Assembly (NCBI RefSeq): GCF_032854445.1
Contig: NC_088299.1
Coordinates: 6,423,001 to 6,487,000, forward strand
Reading direction: 5' to 3'
Length of the DNA: 64,000 nucleotides
From: Liolophura sinensis
Lineage: Eukaryota; Mollusca; Polyplacophora; Chitonida; Chitonidae
A program made the translations under genes and the position numbers. Below the pieces are notes generated by a model. The model saw only the letters and a list, made by a program, of their open reading frames with translations. It ran no database searches and was not told where the DNA came from. This document shows positions 23,101 through 34,900 of this stretch, one piece after another. Numbering within the stretch: the first letter of the stretch is position 1; each line of letters opens with the position of its first letter.

Positions 23101-24917
23101 CCTAGAAAAAGATAAACTGTAGAATTTCAACACTGGTAAAGACAGCTGGTAAACATTACTCCAATTTCGGCGTTTCTTTTACATGTGCATTATTCTCCTT
23201 TTTTGTCTCATTTTTGGCCGATTTTCAAAATCTTAAGCTTTTCAAACATCTCTGATGCTTTGGGGATTATGAAAGATTCATTCATTTGTTTATTTGGTTG
23301 GTATTTCACTTAGGCAATGGCAGCCAGCATTATGATAGGAGGCTTATTTTGGGCGCTTTGTACTTGGGGCATATCGATTATCACCATTAACACTTAAAAC
23401 GATGATTAGAGAAATATTTTTACATGAAACTTCACTGACGTAAACAAATCAAAAACAGACTGTGCACGCTGTCTTCTTACCCACGCACATCCGGCCAATG
23501 ATACGGCATCCTGCCAAAGATGCATGTACCACTGGGATGGTCTCTGACAATTCACCCTCAAAAACACTGTCAACAAACACAAATATACACAGTTACAAGT
23601 CGGCTTTTCTGAAGATAAGTAATAAGTACTCAATCCCTTCAACATTCCCTATAACTAACAGGCTGTGTGTATGATTGACACTGACATAAACCAACTTGTA
23701 AAAGTAGATTTTATATGAATTTTACAAGCTGTGAAAATACATGCGCCCCATTAAAAGTAAAGTACCCATCTGGTGATGTTCAAATCATACATTACTTTCT
23801 GACCATTCTGGAAAACTGAAGTGTGAAGAGTGTAAAATCGCTGAAATACTTAAATTCCTGGTGGTCAAGACAGTGGTCATCTTGGCACTTGCCATTTTCC
23901 TTGCACCTTTATGCCTTACCCACACAGCAACGTCAGTGAAATGTTATGTACTTTACCTGGCATTTAATGGAAAACACTGCTTCATGGCCCATGAGCCTAA
24001 CATGTCCCAAACTACACTTTGTTTACATATCCTATACAGACTTTTCTTTTGACTAACATTTTATCATAATGGTTTCTGGTTATTATCTGGCATAGTTCTC
24101 AAAAGACCTTATTATCATTTTCTATTATACCAGTACTGTAACACCATCCATGTTGTACAAGCAAAATATTCTTGCGTACGGCGTAAAACACAAAACAAAC
24201 AGTCCCGAATATATCTGTACATTAGCCACAGGTGGCTACTTCAGCCCCTCTGTATACTGGTCTGGTGGAGTTTCATTTTCGATGATAGACCCTGCACCAA
24301 TTCACGCCATGCCCAACAAGTCCTTTTTAAACAATGACTGCTGTCCAAACCTGGTGTCAACTCTGACTCTTTCCTCTCAGCTCGACCTACCTGTACAGGT
24401 GTGTTAAAAAGTTATTAGGCTTCGGATTCTATGCTCTAGCTACAGGTTAAGTTCTATCTGCAAACATAATATGTAACTCTGATTCGAGTGGCACTGCCAC
24501 AAGAGTTCAAATGAAAGCAAAAACAACATCTGCAACTCTCACTGACCGTAGTACGTTGTATTTGAACGCTAAGAGAAATCCCGCTGAAAATTGTGGCAAT
24601 AACTACCAGTACTGACATCTGTACATCCAAATTGAAACAAGACACACTTCACATTACACACAGACAAAGGAATATTTTAATAGTACAACAAGCCTTACAA
24701 GACTGTCATGACTTTAACAAACAGGTATCATGTAAGTATCAGTAAACAGATGTATTGGTTTCTTGCGTTGCCCAGAACTGATGACATTACTAAGTGATCA
24801 TTTCACGCACCTGTAAAAATTTTCAGACCCTCCGATTGCCACCAAGCAATAAGCATTTGTTAACTTGGAGAAAACTCCTATTTCGTTGTTACCCTCAAAC
24901 TGGTTACGCACAGCCAT
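17165..24917 (-). CDS. EIF6: Eukaryotic translation initiation factor 6 (eIF6), with one-base frameshift
   Basis: Seven coding exons in transcript order: 24917-24811, 23566-23481, 23101-22925, 21593-21483, 21146-21081, 17736-17555 and 17174-17165. The start context reads [16 protein letters not shown] and the end SLIDSMT before TAA. Signature segments include [101 protein letters not shown] and [20 protein letters not shown]. eIF6 is a five-fold pseudosymmetric protein that binds the 60S subunit, blocks premature joining with 40S and takes part in late 60S maturation. Exon lengths sum to 739 bases, one more than the 738 needed for 245 residues plus stop. The extra base is in exon 3 near 23073-23079, where GLLVP is in one frame and NSTTDQ in the next; read strictly, the frame ends at a TAA soon after. 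An assembly indel is the likeliest cause. Introns 3 and 5 hold minisatellites. Confidence 0.93.
17290..17402 (-). mobile_element. SINE A, diverged 3' fragment
   Basis: Contains TTCATTTGACTGATTGGTAT, ACTCCAGAATATTTCACTTA, TACAACGGC and GACCATCCGAAGG in - strand SINE A order. It lies in the last intron of EIF6, between exons 6 and 7. Confidence 0.7.
17983..18215. mobile_element. MITE-like element with TIRs
   Basis: The left end reads TGCTGTATTTCACCTGAAG and the reverse complement of the right end reads TACTGTATTTCACCTAGTT. These ends resemble the outer MITE at 2750-3541 (TACCGTATTTCACC). It has no coding capacity and lies in EIF6 intron 5. Confidence 0.6.
18285..21045. repeat. Minisatellite, 37-bp unit with 74-bp higher-order section
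   Basis: The left part repeats a 37-bp unit around ACTCATGTACTGGACAATGT plus ATGGGATACTGCTGGTG. From about 20050 to 20990 two diverged 37-mers alternate (ATGTACTGGACAAGGTTTGA and AAGTACTTGACAAAATATCT), giving a regular 74-bp unit. A SINE B interrupts the array at 18749-19099. It fills most of EIF6 intron 5 and ends within a few dozen bases of the exon 5 splice donor at 21080. Open frames through it are not genes. Confidence 0.95.
18749..19099 (-). mobile_element. SINE B inserted in the 37-bp minisatellite
   Basis: Full-length copy with the CACT-type tail at the left and tRNA-like head at the right. GACAATGTATTGG flanks it at 18736-18748 and 19100-19112. This looks like a target duplication, although the array itself repeats a similar phrase (usually GACAATGTATGGG), so chance identity cannot be fully excluded. 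Confidence 0.92.
21600..22262. other. EIF6 intron 3 without recognised features
   Basis: Part of intron 3 between exon 4 and the minisatellite at 22263. AT-rich; no feature recognised. Confidence 0.5.
22263..22870. repeat. Minisatellite, 30-bp unit
   Basis: The near-perfect part (22600-22868) repeats GGTGTACCACACATGTACAT plus GCTGCCGGAT every 30 bp. The left part is degenerate (CCGGGTGGTGTACCACATGC). It lies in EIF6 intron 3 and ends about 55 bases from the exon 3 donor. The 191-codon open frame 22517-23092 joins EIF6 exon 3 to this array by reading past the donor and is not a protein. Confidence 0.92.
22349..22380 (-). mobile_element. SINE B tail scrap in the 30-bp array
   Basis: GTGAGTGAGTGCTTGGGGTT followed by TACAGTCGTA matches the extreme 3' end of SINE B. 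GACTGGATGG precedes and GGCTGGATGG follows, so it may be a severely 5'-truncated insertion with a short target duplication. Confidence 0.55.
23286..23345 (-). mobile_element. SINE A fragment
   Basis: Contains TTTGTTTATTTGGTTGGTAT, TTCACTTAGGCAATGGCAGC and CAGCATTATGATAGGAGG, matching a shortened, diverged SINE A tail on the - strand. It lies in EIF6 intron 2. Confidence 0.55.
24222..24400. repeat. Interspersed repeat, partner of 25950-26200
   Basis: Its + strand translation ([15 protein letters not shown]...LTLSSQLD) parallels a - strand translation of 25950-26200 (MFDKYFLNDVCHPKQ...LALTSQLA). The two are therefore diverged copies in opposite orientation. This may be a decayed coding relic or a non-coding repeat. 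It lies in EIF6 intron 1. Confidence 0.5.
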
Positions 24918-25949
24918 GTTTTACGTATTTTTCCCCGACGGTTTTAACCTGTTTTCTTTCGGAAATCAGACAAACTTTATAAGATTTGTCCTCGACGGGA
25001 TTTCTCCAAAACACGCGTGGTGGTGCAAGATGTGTGTAACGTCATCAATTTACGTGTAGTATTGAACTCTCCGCTCAGCGGGTTTTGTGTTGTCACGGCT
25101 TAGACGTACAGGCAACAGGTTACTTTGACGAAGAATGAATTTAAAATTCATTAAAATCGTGTTGTATTATGAGAGCATGAGTAGGTTAATATCTCTATGG
25201 TTTTGACAATGTTACTGAGGCATATCTTCAATACAGCTTCTTCATCAGTTCTGTGATTTCTAGTTGGTCATTCATTTGTTATTCATTCTGCAGTATTATA
25301 CATCGTTGTTCAATAAAGTGTACAAATGTACTTCCTTTATTATTCCTCGCTTATTGCCATTTCTTTCCAATCTTTCGAAACGACAAGTGCAAATGAATGG
25401 ATGAATTCCCCTCGTTTCGGTTCGATTCGGAGAATGCCGCATTAAACTCTCCGTACAGTGTTGTTATTGTCGAATAACGTAACCACAAGCGGTAAGTCAA
25501 CCGTCATGGAGACGTGGAAACTTCTAGTATGGATACAGTGAACTTGAATTCTGTCACCAATGTGTTTTAAGAAATGATGCAACTATGCAGCATGTTATCA
25601 ACCATGTCGCTTGGCATTGTCACCGGTCTTATAAGAGAAGTTCTGTTTGGTAGCTTGACTTGTTTTTATCCCACGACATGACAACATAGGTGAGTTAGCA
25701 TGCGTTCTGTCACAGCAACACGATCCACATCTGCCTCGAAAACGATCTCAAGCTCTGCATGTTGCTAACAGTAGGCCTATGCCATACTTACATCATGTGT
25801 GTACCCCTTTCACTGATGCATGTAATGATGCATTTTGATTCATGAACAAAGAAGTACATTTTTGCATCTACATATTACTGTGGGAATTGCACCAGCTGTG
25901 TAAGTAATGCAATTGCTAAAATTTTGAAACTGTGCGAAGGTCTGCTACC
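24918..25949. promoter_or_regulatory. EIF6 5' flank, probable promoter area
   Basis: Immediately upstream of the EIF6 start on the - strand. No clear TATA box or CpG island could be identified by eye. The position is the only support. Confidence 0.35.
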
Positions 25950-26200
25950 TCCAGGTGACTATTTTAACTCCTCTCTTTATACTGAGCCGGCGGAGTATTA
26001 CAGTCACAGGGGCAACAAATGGTAAACCCAAGATATAGAATATACCTGGGATGCTGCGTGTGCTGGCGAGCTGAGAGGTAAGAGCCAGCGATGATACCTG
26101 TTTTGGATGGCAGACATCGTTTAGAAAGTACTTATCAAACATGGCGTTAAAAGGTGTATGATTTACCATTGGTTACCCCTGTGGCTACGATACTACGCCA
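25950..26200. repeat. Interspersed repeat, partner of 24222-24400
   Basis: Diverged inverted relative of 24222-24400. Common landmarks include the reverse complement of TTCACGCCATGCCCAACAAG against the AACATGGCGTTAAAAGGTGT region, and AGCTGAGAGGTAAGAGCCAG against TGACTCTTTCCTCTCAGCTC. Confidence 0.5.
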
Positions 26201-26249
26201 GCCCAGGATAAAGAGCAGATTTGAAATGGCCACCTGGGGCTAAAGGCCT

Positions 26250-26330
26250 GCCGGCATCCTGCGGACACATGGCAGACGGTCATGGGTTTCCTCCCACCCT
26301 AATGCTGGCCAACGTAGCCAGTGTAAGTGA
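26250..26330 (+). mobile_element. SINE A fragment, diverged
   Basis: Retains CCGGCATCCTGCGGA, GGTCATGGGTTTCCTCCCAC and CTAATGCTGGCCAACGTAG in SINE A order, with a deletion between the second and third blocks. Confidence 0.5.
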
Positions 26331-26867
26331 CCGTACCATATGCAGACGGTTCGGCCATTATACACTGACCCCAATCCGCTCCTGAAATACTGCCATCCAG
26401 ATGCAGTCATCCTCCCATGTTAGCCCTGGATCATTATATGCAAGGGACAGTACAAATATAGAAGAGCAAAGAATAGTTATCTGGGGCTACCTAGGCCATG
26501 GTGAGACCATTGTGGTACCATCTTGCCATCCTGATCAGAATTTGCCAGTGTTCAAGCTGTGTTTTACGGCATACTAATTTATGGCAAATCCGTCGTGTCT
26601 TCTTGTATTGAGTCATGAATGCATTTCAATACTATTTCACAATTTGATTACAACTGAAAGCTGCTGATATGGCTGTAGATCTACACAGTATGTGTACAAA
26701 TTTGTTTACATGTTGAGCTCATGGCTGTATTTGTAGGAAAAGGAACAATTATATATACTTGTTTTAACTCGTAATTGAACACCATCCAACCATATGGTCG
26801 GCCCACCATATGCCAACTGTGCAGACTCGATGGCTGAAGGATCGATATTCAACTACGATCCAGCTAC

Positions 26868-27085
26868 CCTAATTCTTTTAAAACTTGAGACAGGTATTAG
26901 TGTTGAAAGTAGATTATTACATTTCTTTACTAGCCTTTTGAAAAAGTAATGATATGAGCATGTCGTTCATTAGATGGCCTAACCATGTGAGAAAAAAGAA
27001 ACTCAATATTCACGGTAGAATTACATATATATTGGCTAAAATAAGCAGACCAGTTGTTCTAAATTTCAGAAGAAATAGGGTATAT
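26868..27085. repeat. Interspersed repeat, copy 2
   Basis: Same family and orientation as 10910-11135, with shared CCTAACCATGTGAG, TACATATATATTGGCTAAAA and AGCAGACCAG. The two copies lie on either side of EIF6. Confidence 0.6.
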
Positions 27086-28550
27086 ACTGTACACATAATT
27101 GTATATCCATGAGCATGAGTTAGGTACTGTGCCTACGCGGGACCAAAGGTTCCCCAACTAGTTGCAGAGTTACAGGTAAACATAGCTTTAAGATCGGTTG
27201 GCCTTGTTCCTAGCTTAGCTTCCACATTACCACTCTGAACCATTACATTCACTAACCTGGAACTCTGTCCTGTCACCTATGCTGTCTCCAAAAGTGCCAG
27301 ATCTGTATGCCACAAAAAGAGGTGTCCTGTGATCTTAAAGTAATTTTGAAATCATTATCTAGGAATAATACAGATCAGAACATCGCAAATAACTCAAATG
27401 TAACTGACGCACCCACTCGGACAGCGTCAGAACTTCACAAATCACCATTTTCAAATCAGGGTTGCTTAAGGGTGGACTCTGCTGCTCTTCCCTTAATTAT
27501 GATCATCTTTTCTCACATCATAATTGATTGTAATTTATTGCTGTTTATTACTGACACACAAATTGAAGTTAGGACTCCCAAACGATTTGTCAGTCGCCCT
27601 TTATATGGTACACATCTCATTCGTTTCAATTAAATCATTCCACAAGTTTATCTTTTTCCGGACAATGCCGAGTGCGGCTGATTCTAATTGGAAATGGTGG
27701 TTAGCGAAGTTTGGCTTGCTGCCATTGTAATAGATACATGCATTTGTGTTGATTGTGACTTGATGGTTTTTATTATTCACGAGTAACTAGGAAATAAGAA
27801 GTAAGAATTACTGAAGAGATACAGGAAACATGTTTTTGTAATGTACAGCTGTGATATATTGATGACATGCGCAAAGACCGAGTTCCAAGTTAGTAAATGA
27901 AAGATTACAGATCTGTATTCCTGAAAGCTAAACTGAGAAGAACGAAACAGATCTCGGATCAGTGGTAAACAGGTTCTGTGAAAAACATATCCAAAGAAGC
28001 ATTTGCAATTTATTTCAGAAAATGAAGTAATTAAATCAAATATCACTAGAATTCTCTGTTTTGGTACCATAATGAATGTGGTCATAGTGGTAAACTTTCA
28101 TGGAAATCCAGAGTATTATCAGTCAAGTTGCAGCCTAGATTTGTCTGTAGGCAACCTCTGTAAGTGTGTTGTTTCAAATGATAATGTATGGGCCTTCGTA
28201 CCATATAAACCAGTTACAGGGTCAGATCGTATGATCTGACTGGCTGGTAAAGGTAGTATAATTAAAGCTTTGCTCTGGCTGTTTTAGATTGTCCCTTAAC
28301 GAGTTCATGAGAGATGGGCAGTGCTTCTATACACAGACCCTTGCGCAATTTCCAGTCTTCATCTAGAATCTCAACTACTGTTGTATAAATGAAATATTCG
28401 AAATAAATAAATGTTTGGAGGCATAAATGTGATAGAAGCTCAGCTTGCTTTTGTGTACTTTTTTATGGAAGAACTTTGTGGAAAACTTTCACAGTTGTTA
28501 GTGAAGATACATTTATCTACTGTGTGTTCGTTGTGCATGTAGTTCAGAAT
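27086..28550. other. Upstream region of EIF2AK1
   Basis: No recognised exon or repeat apart from a scrap of SINE A tail near 28380-28412 (TTGTATAAATGAAATATTCG). The 108-codon open frame 27307-27633 has no recognisable features. A 5' UTR exon and the promoter of EIF2AK1 probably lie somewhere here. Confidence 0.4.
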
Positions 28551-28762
28551 GTCAGCGGTCGCTGTGAGTTCAAGTCCAGCTTATGCTGGCTTCCTCTCCA
28601 GCCGTAACTGGGAAGGTCTGTCAGCAACCTGCGGATTGTCGTGGGTTCCGACGGGTTGAGCCCGGTTTCCTCCCACCATAACGCTGGTCGCCGTTGTATA
28701 AGTGAAATATTCTTGAGTACGGCGTAAAACACCAATCAAATAAATAAATAAATAAATAAATC
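28551..28762 (+). mobile_element. SINE A, missing the A-box part of the head
   Basis: Begins CAGCGGTCGCTGTGAGTTCA with the B box, then TCCGGC-like and GGGAAGGTCTGTCAGCAACC blocks, ending with repeated AAATA. It lies about 150 bp upstream of the EIF2AK1 start codon. Confidence 0.9.
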
Positions 28763-28910
28763 AAAATGTCAGAACAGAAAAATAGGGAAAACATTTACTT
28801 TGTTAGATTAATATGTATGTTATATACAGGTATGTGTGTTTTTGAACTGCACTCTCTGCGTTTATATAATGTAGGCAGTTAAGTTGTCAGTTTTAAATTT
28901 CAGATTGTGA

Positions 28911-31900
28911 ATGGTGTTGGTTTACAATGCCCAGGTAGAACCTGTAGCTATGGCAGCAGCAAGTAGAGGAGGGCGACCAAAGACATTACGAGGGTTCAAA
29001 ATAAGAGATCCATTTCCCAAACCGATCAGGAACTTTGATGGTAAAGATGTTGATTTTCTTGAATTTTGTACAAATCAAAAACATGTATCAAAAATAATAC
29101 AAGACATTGTGTGATGAAAATTGGCTATTAAGAATACATATACATGTATATTCAGTTTCCATAAATTAACAGTTTCTGTGATATAAAGACTCATTTAGTT
29201 TGATTTCTTTCAAATTTTCAAGATAAAGATGATACACAGCAAGCAAGTGACCTCATGGAACTAACTAAGAGGCACCCAGTTTCAAAACTTGCGATAGTCC
29301 TGTGGCCCGTCAATGTTACATCAAACACATTTACGATAACAACGTATCTAGATGTTCAACATATGGCACCATGGGTGTAACGTCAGGCATATGTTGCGAT
29401 TGATTTGTAAGATGGGCACCTGTACAGTACCATGCTACTCAATACTGTTTAGGAGTTTCAAATCCGTTAGGCAACAAGCACAATTTCATTTGTCATCATT
29501 TTGTAAATGGCATAAAATTTTAAACAAATAATGGCCTTTGTAGAGGTAAGTAGTACTTAAGAATATTACTTGTGTTGCCCAAACTTTCGTTTCCCTGTTA
29601 GGTCACCATCTCGCTTTCCAATCTAACCTCAAAACACCTTAATGGGATACAGAATCAATGCCGATTGGCTGACCATGGAGATATGGTTTCATGAGATAGA
29701 CCCTCCAGTTTTGGTTATGTTTGAATATATGTGCCATACCTAAAATTCAGCTTAGACTGACCATACATGTAGCCTGGAATTGCTTATCTCTCACACCAGC
29801 CAATCCAAAACAATTCTATAACCCTGTAATCTAGCTCCAGTATAATTCCTATGGAGAACTTAGGCATGTTAGGTGTGGACAAACTCAGTTGTTGGATATA
29901 GGTGTGAACTGTGAAGTAACGTTGATTTGAGTAAAATTTGTTTACAGTGTAATGTACTTTGATACTTACCCCCTGTCTCTGGAAATATATTATTTCAGAC
30001 TCAGATCTTGCCAGCATGACGTTCTCAGACTCGGGTAATGCGGCGCCACCGCCACCCTCCCCCAGCCGCTCTGTAACCCTGCCCCGTACCGTCCCCACCC
30101 ACTTACTGATGATATCAGTACTGGAGCAGCTCTGTATGATGTATGAGAAGGATGATGCTAAGGCACGGGAATTGTTCAAATGTAAGGAACAAGCAGAATG
30201 CTCAGTGTTGATCTTTTCTTGTTGGCATATTTTTTGGTGTTCTTGGGTGGTATTAAGTGAGCATTAAAAAACCAGCACACCACCTCACCTCGCCATGAGT
30301 TCAAGTCCAGCTCAGGCTGGCTTCTTTTCCGGTCGTATGTGGGAAGGTCTGTCAGCAACCTGCGGATGGTCATGGGTTTCCCCCGGGCTCTACCTCCCAC
30401 CACTGTATAAGTGAAATGTTCTTGAGTACGGCATAAAACACCAATCGAATAAATAAATCAAATACCTTAGTATAAGCATACTGGTGTATTTGCCAAGCTG
30501 AGAAGAGTTGAATCTGAACTCGCGACTTAACAGCTGGTGGATTGAATTGAAGCTGTCAATAACCCTAATATATAAATAAAAATTCTAACTTCTTCCATTT
30601 TACTGGAATGTGTGATTGTGCGCTCGCTTTCAGAATGAAGGAAGTGGCAGAACTTTGATGCACTATTGTCTGAGGATGACAAACCAAACAAAATGGGTTC
30701 TATTCAGCTTACATATAATGTGGTGAGAATTGGGTGACAACTCTCTGCCTTGGGGCCCCTGACCATTGTGGTGAGAATTGGGTGACAACTCTCTCCCTTG
30801 GGACCCATGATCAATGTGGTGAGAATTGGGTGACAACTCTCTGCCTTGGGGCCCATGACCATTGTGGTGAGAATTGGGTGACAACTCTCTGCCTTGGGGC
30901 CCATGACCATTGTGGTGAGAATTGGGTGACAACTCTCTGCCTTGGGGCCCATGACCATTGTGGTGAGAATTGGGTGACAACTCTCTCCCTTGGGACCCAT
31001 GACCACTGTGGTGAGAATTGGGTGACAACTCTCTCCTTTGGGGCCCATGACCACTGTGGTGAGAATTGGATGATAACTCTCTGCCTTGGGGCCCATGATC
31101 AATGTGGTGAGAATTGGATGATAACTCTCTGCCTTGGGACCCATGATCAATGTGGTGAGAATTGGGTGACAACTCCTTGCCTTGGGGCCCATGACCAGTG
31201 TGGTGAGAATTGGGTGACAACTCTCTGCCTTGGGGCCCATGATCAATATGGTGAGAATTGGGTGGTGAGAATTGGGTGACAACTTTCTGCCGTGGGGCCC
31301 ATGATCAGTGTGGTGAGAATTGGATGACAATTTTCTGCCTTGGGGCCTATGATCAATGTGGTGAGAATTGGATGACAACTCTCTGCCTTGGGGCCCATGA
31401 TCAGTGTGGTGAGAATTGGGTGACAACTCTCTAACTTGGGGGGCCCATGACTAGTGTGGTTAGAACTGGGTGACAACTTTCTGCCTTGGGGCCCATGATC
31501 AATGTGGTGAGAATTGGATGACAACTCTCTGCCGTGGGGCCCATGATCAGTGTGGTGAGAATTGGGTGACAACTCTCTAACTTGGGGGGCCCATGACTAG
31601 TGTGGTTAGAACTGGGTGATAACTCTCTGCCTTGGGGCCCATGATCAGTGTGGTGAGAATTGGATGACAACTCTCTGCCTTGGGGCCCATGATCAGTGTG
31701 GTGAGAATTGGGTGACAACTCTCTAACTTGGGGGGGCCCATGACTAGTGTGGTTAGAACTGGGTGATAACTCTCTGCCTTGGGACCCATGACCAGTGTGG
31801 TGAGAATTGGGTGACAACTCTCTGCCTTGGGGCCCATCATCAGTGTGGTGAGAATTGGGCGACAACTCTCTGCTGTGGGGGCCCATGACCAATTTTGGTG

Positions 31901-34900
31901 AGAATTAGTTGACAACTCTGTCCCTTGGGGTCCATGACCATTGTGGTCATAAGTTCGAGTCTTGCGCTTGCTTTTTCAGCTGTGGCGTTAGGTCGGGAGT
32001 TTGTCAAGAATCTGCCAAATTTTGGTCGTTAACGTACTTCAGGCACTCTGGTTTTCTCCAGGGCACTCTTAAAAGTAAAGAAAGGCCAGGTAAATAAATG
32101 AATATATAAGTGTCCCTTATATATTCTTCATGTATTCCAGATGACATCAAAAGTCTGGGCACATCACTGCATGATATTATGTATATATGATGGCTTAATA
32201 GAAAAAAATTGTTTTCGTAGGATCCACCAAAACATGCCAGTTGGACATAAAGTATTGTAGAGTGGGTATGATATAGTTTCTGTTCAAGCCGTGTCTGGAA
32301 CTGGAGTTGTTCTCTACGCCTGACTGTGTAAAATTGAAACAGTTGCATGCATACAGAACATGGTAACCCTGTTCAGGATATGAATCAGTAGTGTATGGAA
32401 CTCTAGGCAACTTTCCATTTGGCCCAGGGGGGCTTCCCTGGCTCAGTTGGTTAGCGCACTAGCGCAGCGCATGCCCAGAAGGCTCTCACCAATGCGGTCG
32501 ATGTGAGTTCAAGTCCAGCTCATGCTGCCTTCCTCTCCGGACATACATGGGAAGGTCTGGCAGCAACCTGTGGATGGTTGTGGGTTTTGCCCGGGCTTTG
32601 CCCGATTTCCACCCACCATAATGCTGGCCGCCGTTGAATAAGTGAAATATTCTTGAGAACGTTGTAAAACACCAATCAAATAAATAAATAAATAAATTTG
32701 GCCCAGTGATACACTCATATACATGACAAATTTGGGAAGTCTGTAATTAATTCAAAATACAGCTAATTGAAGGAGTTTATGAAATGTCTATCTAAGATGG
32801 ATAATTTAACTTTACCTTCTTAATATAGAACATTTGAGCTCTTCAGTTGAATAGATGTATATTAGTGCATGTCTGTATTTTAATTTGATGCTTTATTGCC
32901 CCCCTTGATTCAGTGTTGTGTGAGCACCTGGTGACTATGAGAGTTGTCTCCCCTTTGACCAGCTTGGATGAGATGAGTGGGATGAGGGCTCAGTATAGGT
33001 ACCATGTCCACAAGATGATACAAGCAGCCTCAGCTATTCTGCATAAGGTAAACACTTGTTTAAGAAACAATTCCTCCTCAGCCATTCTAAACACATTGCT
33101 TAACTGGCAATTTTTTGTCCGCTATTCTCCATAAATATGGCAAGGTAAACAGATTTCCTAACAGGCAATTTCACTGCAGGTATTCTCCACAAAGTAAAAT
33201 CATTGCTTCAGAGCCTATTTCTCTACACCTGTGCTTAGAAGGCAATCTTTTCTCAGCTTTCTTCATAATTTCTCAGGACAATGTTTTTATTTTATGGGGA
33301 TTTATTTTACTGGTTATAACACTGCTTTCGCAGGACTGAAGAGGATGTATTAATGCTGGATATTTATGCTCTGATTTTCATCACAGCTCGCGTTAAAATA
33401 ACAGAAAGTCATCCTGGTCAGTGTTGTCATGAATCAACAAATACAGAGATTGCACAACAGTGATTTAGAGCCTTCAAATCGAAAGCAGGACATCCATCAG
33501 GAATAAATGATTAAATGGTTGATGAATTTGGGTTTTATACATTCCTTCCTTTGGTATACATGGTTGTCCTGTTTTTCACAACGTGTTAGCTTTTGTGTTT
33601 TTACAGCATCAATCCATTCCAGCCCTCCCAGCTCCAGTCCAGTCCTTGGCTGCGCTGTCATCTGGGTTAGCTCCCTTGTTTCCTGGGTAAGCTATTGTCA
33701 CAGCTACATCAATCTAATGTTTAATGTTCTTTCACTTAAGTCATTGTTGTTAGCTTAATTCCTTTTTACGACTACATGTCTGTAGCTTTCTGGTCTAAAT
33801 CTTTGGCAGATGGAGTAGAAGCTGAAGGTGGAAAAATATCTTTACAGTGAAGGCTTTTGTGAAATCAATCGGCTTCTCAAGAGTTGATTTGTTGCATATA
33901 AATGTATGTACATTACACTTGCAAATAAGTTTGGACCTTACTTGCTGGAAGAAACAAAACAAAACAGGGATGTGATATGCTTTTTATTTGTACTATTCCA
34001 AGTTGTCCAACTGTTGACCCATGGATGCAAATTATAACTCCTTTATGAGGATGTGCTGTAGATTCAAAACTTCATTTTGAAAGCCGTTATGGCAAAACAT
34101 TAAAGATTTGTTACATTTACATGTACCATCTTTCTCAATGAATTTTTGGTCCACTTAATCATGGTAATGCTATGATGATCCTTGAAATGATGCTATTAAG
34201 CCACAATTGGATTAATCAGTTAGCTTTATTTCTCCGCAAGCCAGTGCCTTACTCATATTCATTCCACACATCTTTGTCGTTCACATGTTTCGTCTAGCCC
34301 GTCATCAGAGTTGCCATTCGTGAGGTTTGATGACATGATAACGTCACACACGTCTCGCTATCGGCAGGAGTTCGTAGAGCTGGACCAGCTGGGAAGAGGG
34401 GGGTTCGGATCTGTCTTCATGGTAATAAACATCTGTTGTTAGTATGCAGAGGTGTATGCTGTACCATTTTGAGTTGACTTGTTGTACGGGAATAGTAAAG
34501 ACTTTTTCATGCGATGGGCAGCATTCTACAGTAGATTTTGATTGAATTCGATTGAATTTAATTCACGATTTACACATATTTATACATAACAGTTCCCAAT
34601 GGTCCTTTAAATTACTTTGAATAGGGGAGTTGGTTAGCGCACTAGTGCAGCATAATGACCCAGGAGCCTCTCACTAACACGGTTGGTGCGAGATCAAGCC
34701 CAGCTGAGGCTGGCTTCCTCTCTGGCTGTACATGGGAAGGCCTGCCAGCAACCTGCGGATGGTCGTGGGTTTTCACCCAGCTCTACCAAGTTTCCTCCCA
34801 CCGTAATGTTGGCTGCCGTTGTATAAGTGAAATCTTCCTGAGAATGGTGTAAAACACCAATCAAATAAATAAATAAATAAATTGAGGATAGAATTAAGTC

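Noticed and set aside
27307-27633. 108-codon + strand open frame upstream of EIF2AK1
   Set aside because: No recognisable domain, no splice context linking it to EIF2AK1, and the composition is that of surrounding non-coding DNA.
30663-31915. Open frames of up to 240 codons on both strands (HPILTTLIMGPKAES repeats)
   Set aside because: They are produced by the 48-bp minisatellite inside EIF2AK1 intron 2, whose period is a multiple of three.
32428-32520. tRNA gene candidate at the start of SINE A
   Set aside because: The head is continuous with a SINE body and flanked by an 11-base target duplication, so it is a retroposon and not a functional tRNA gene.
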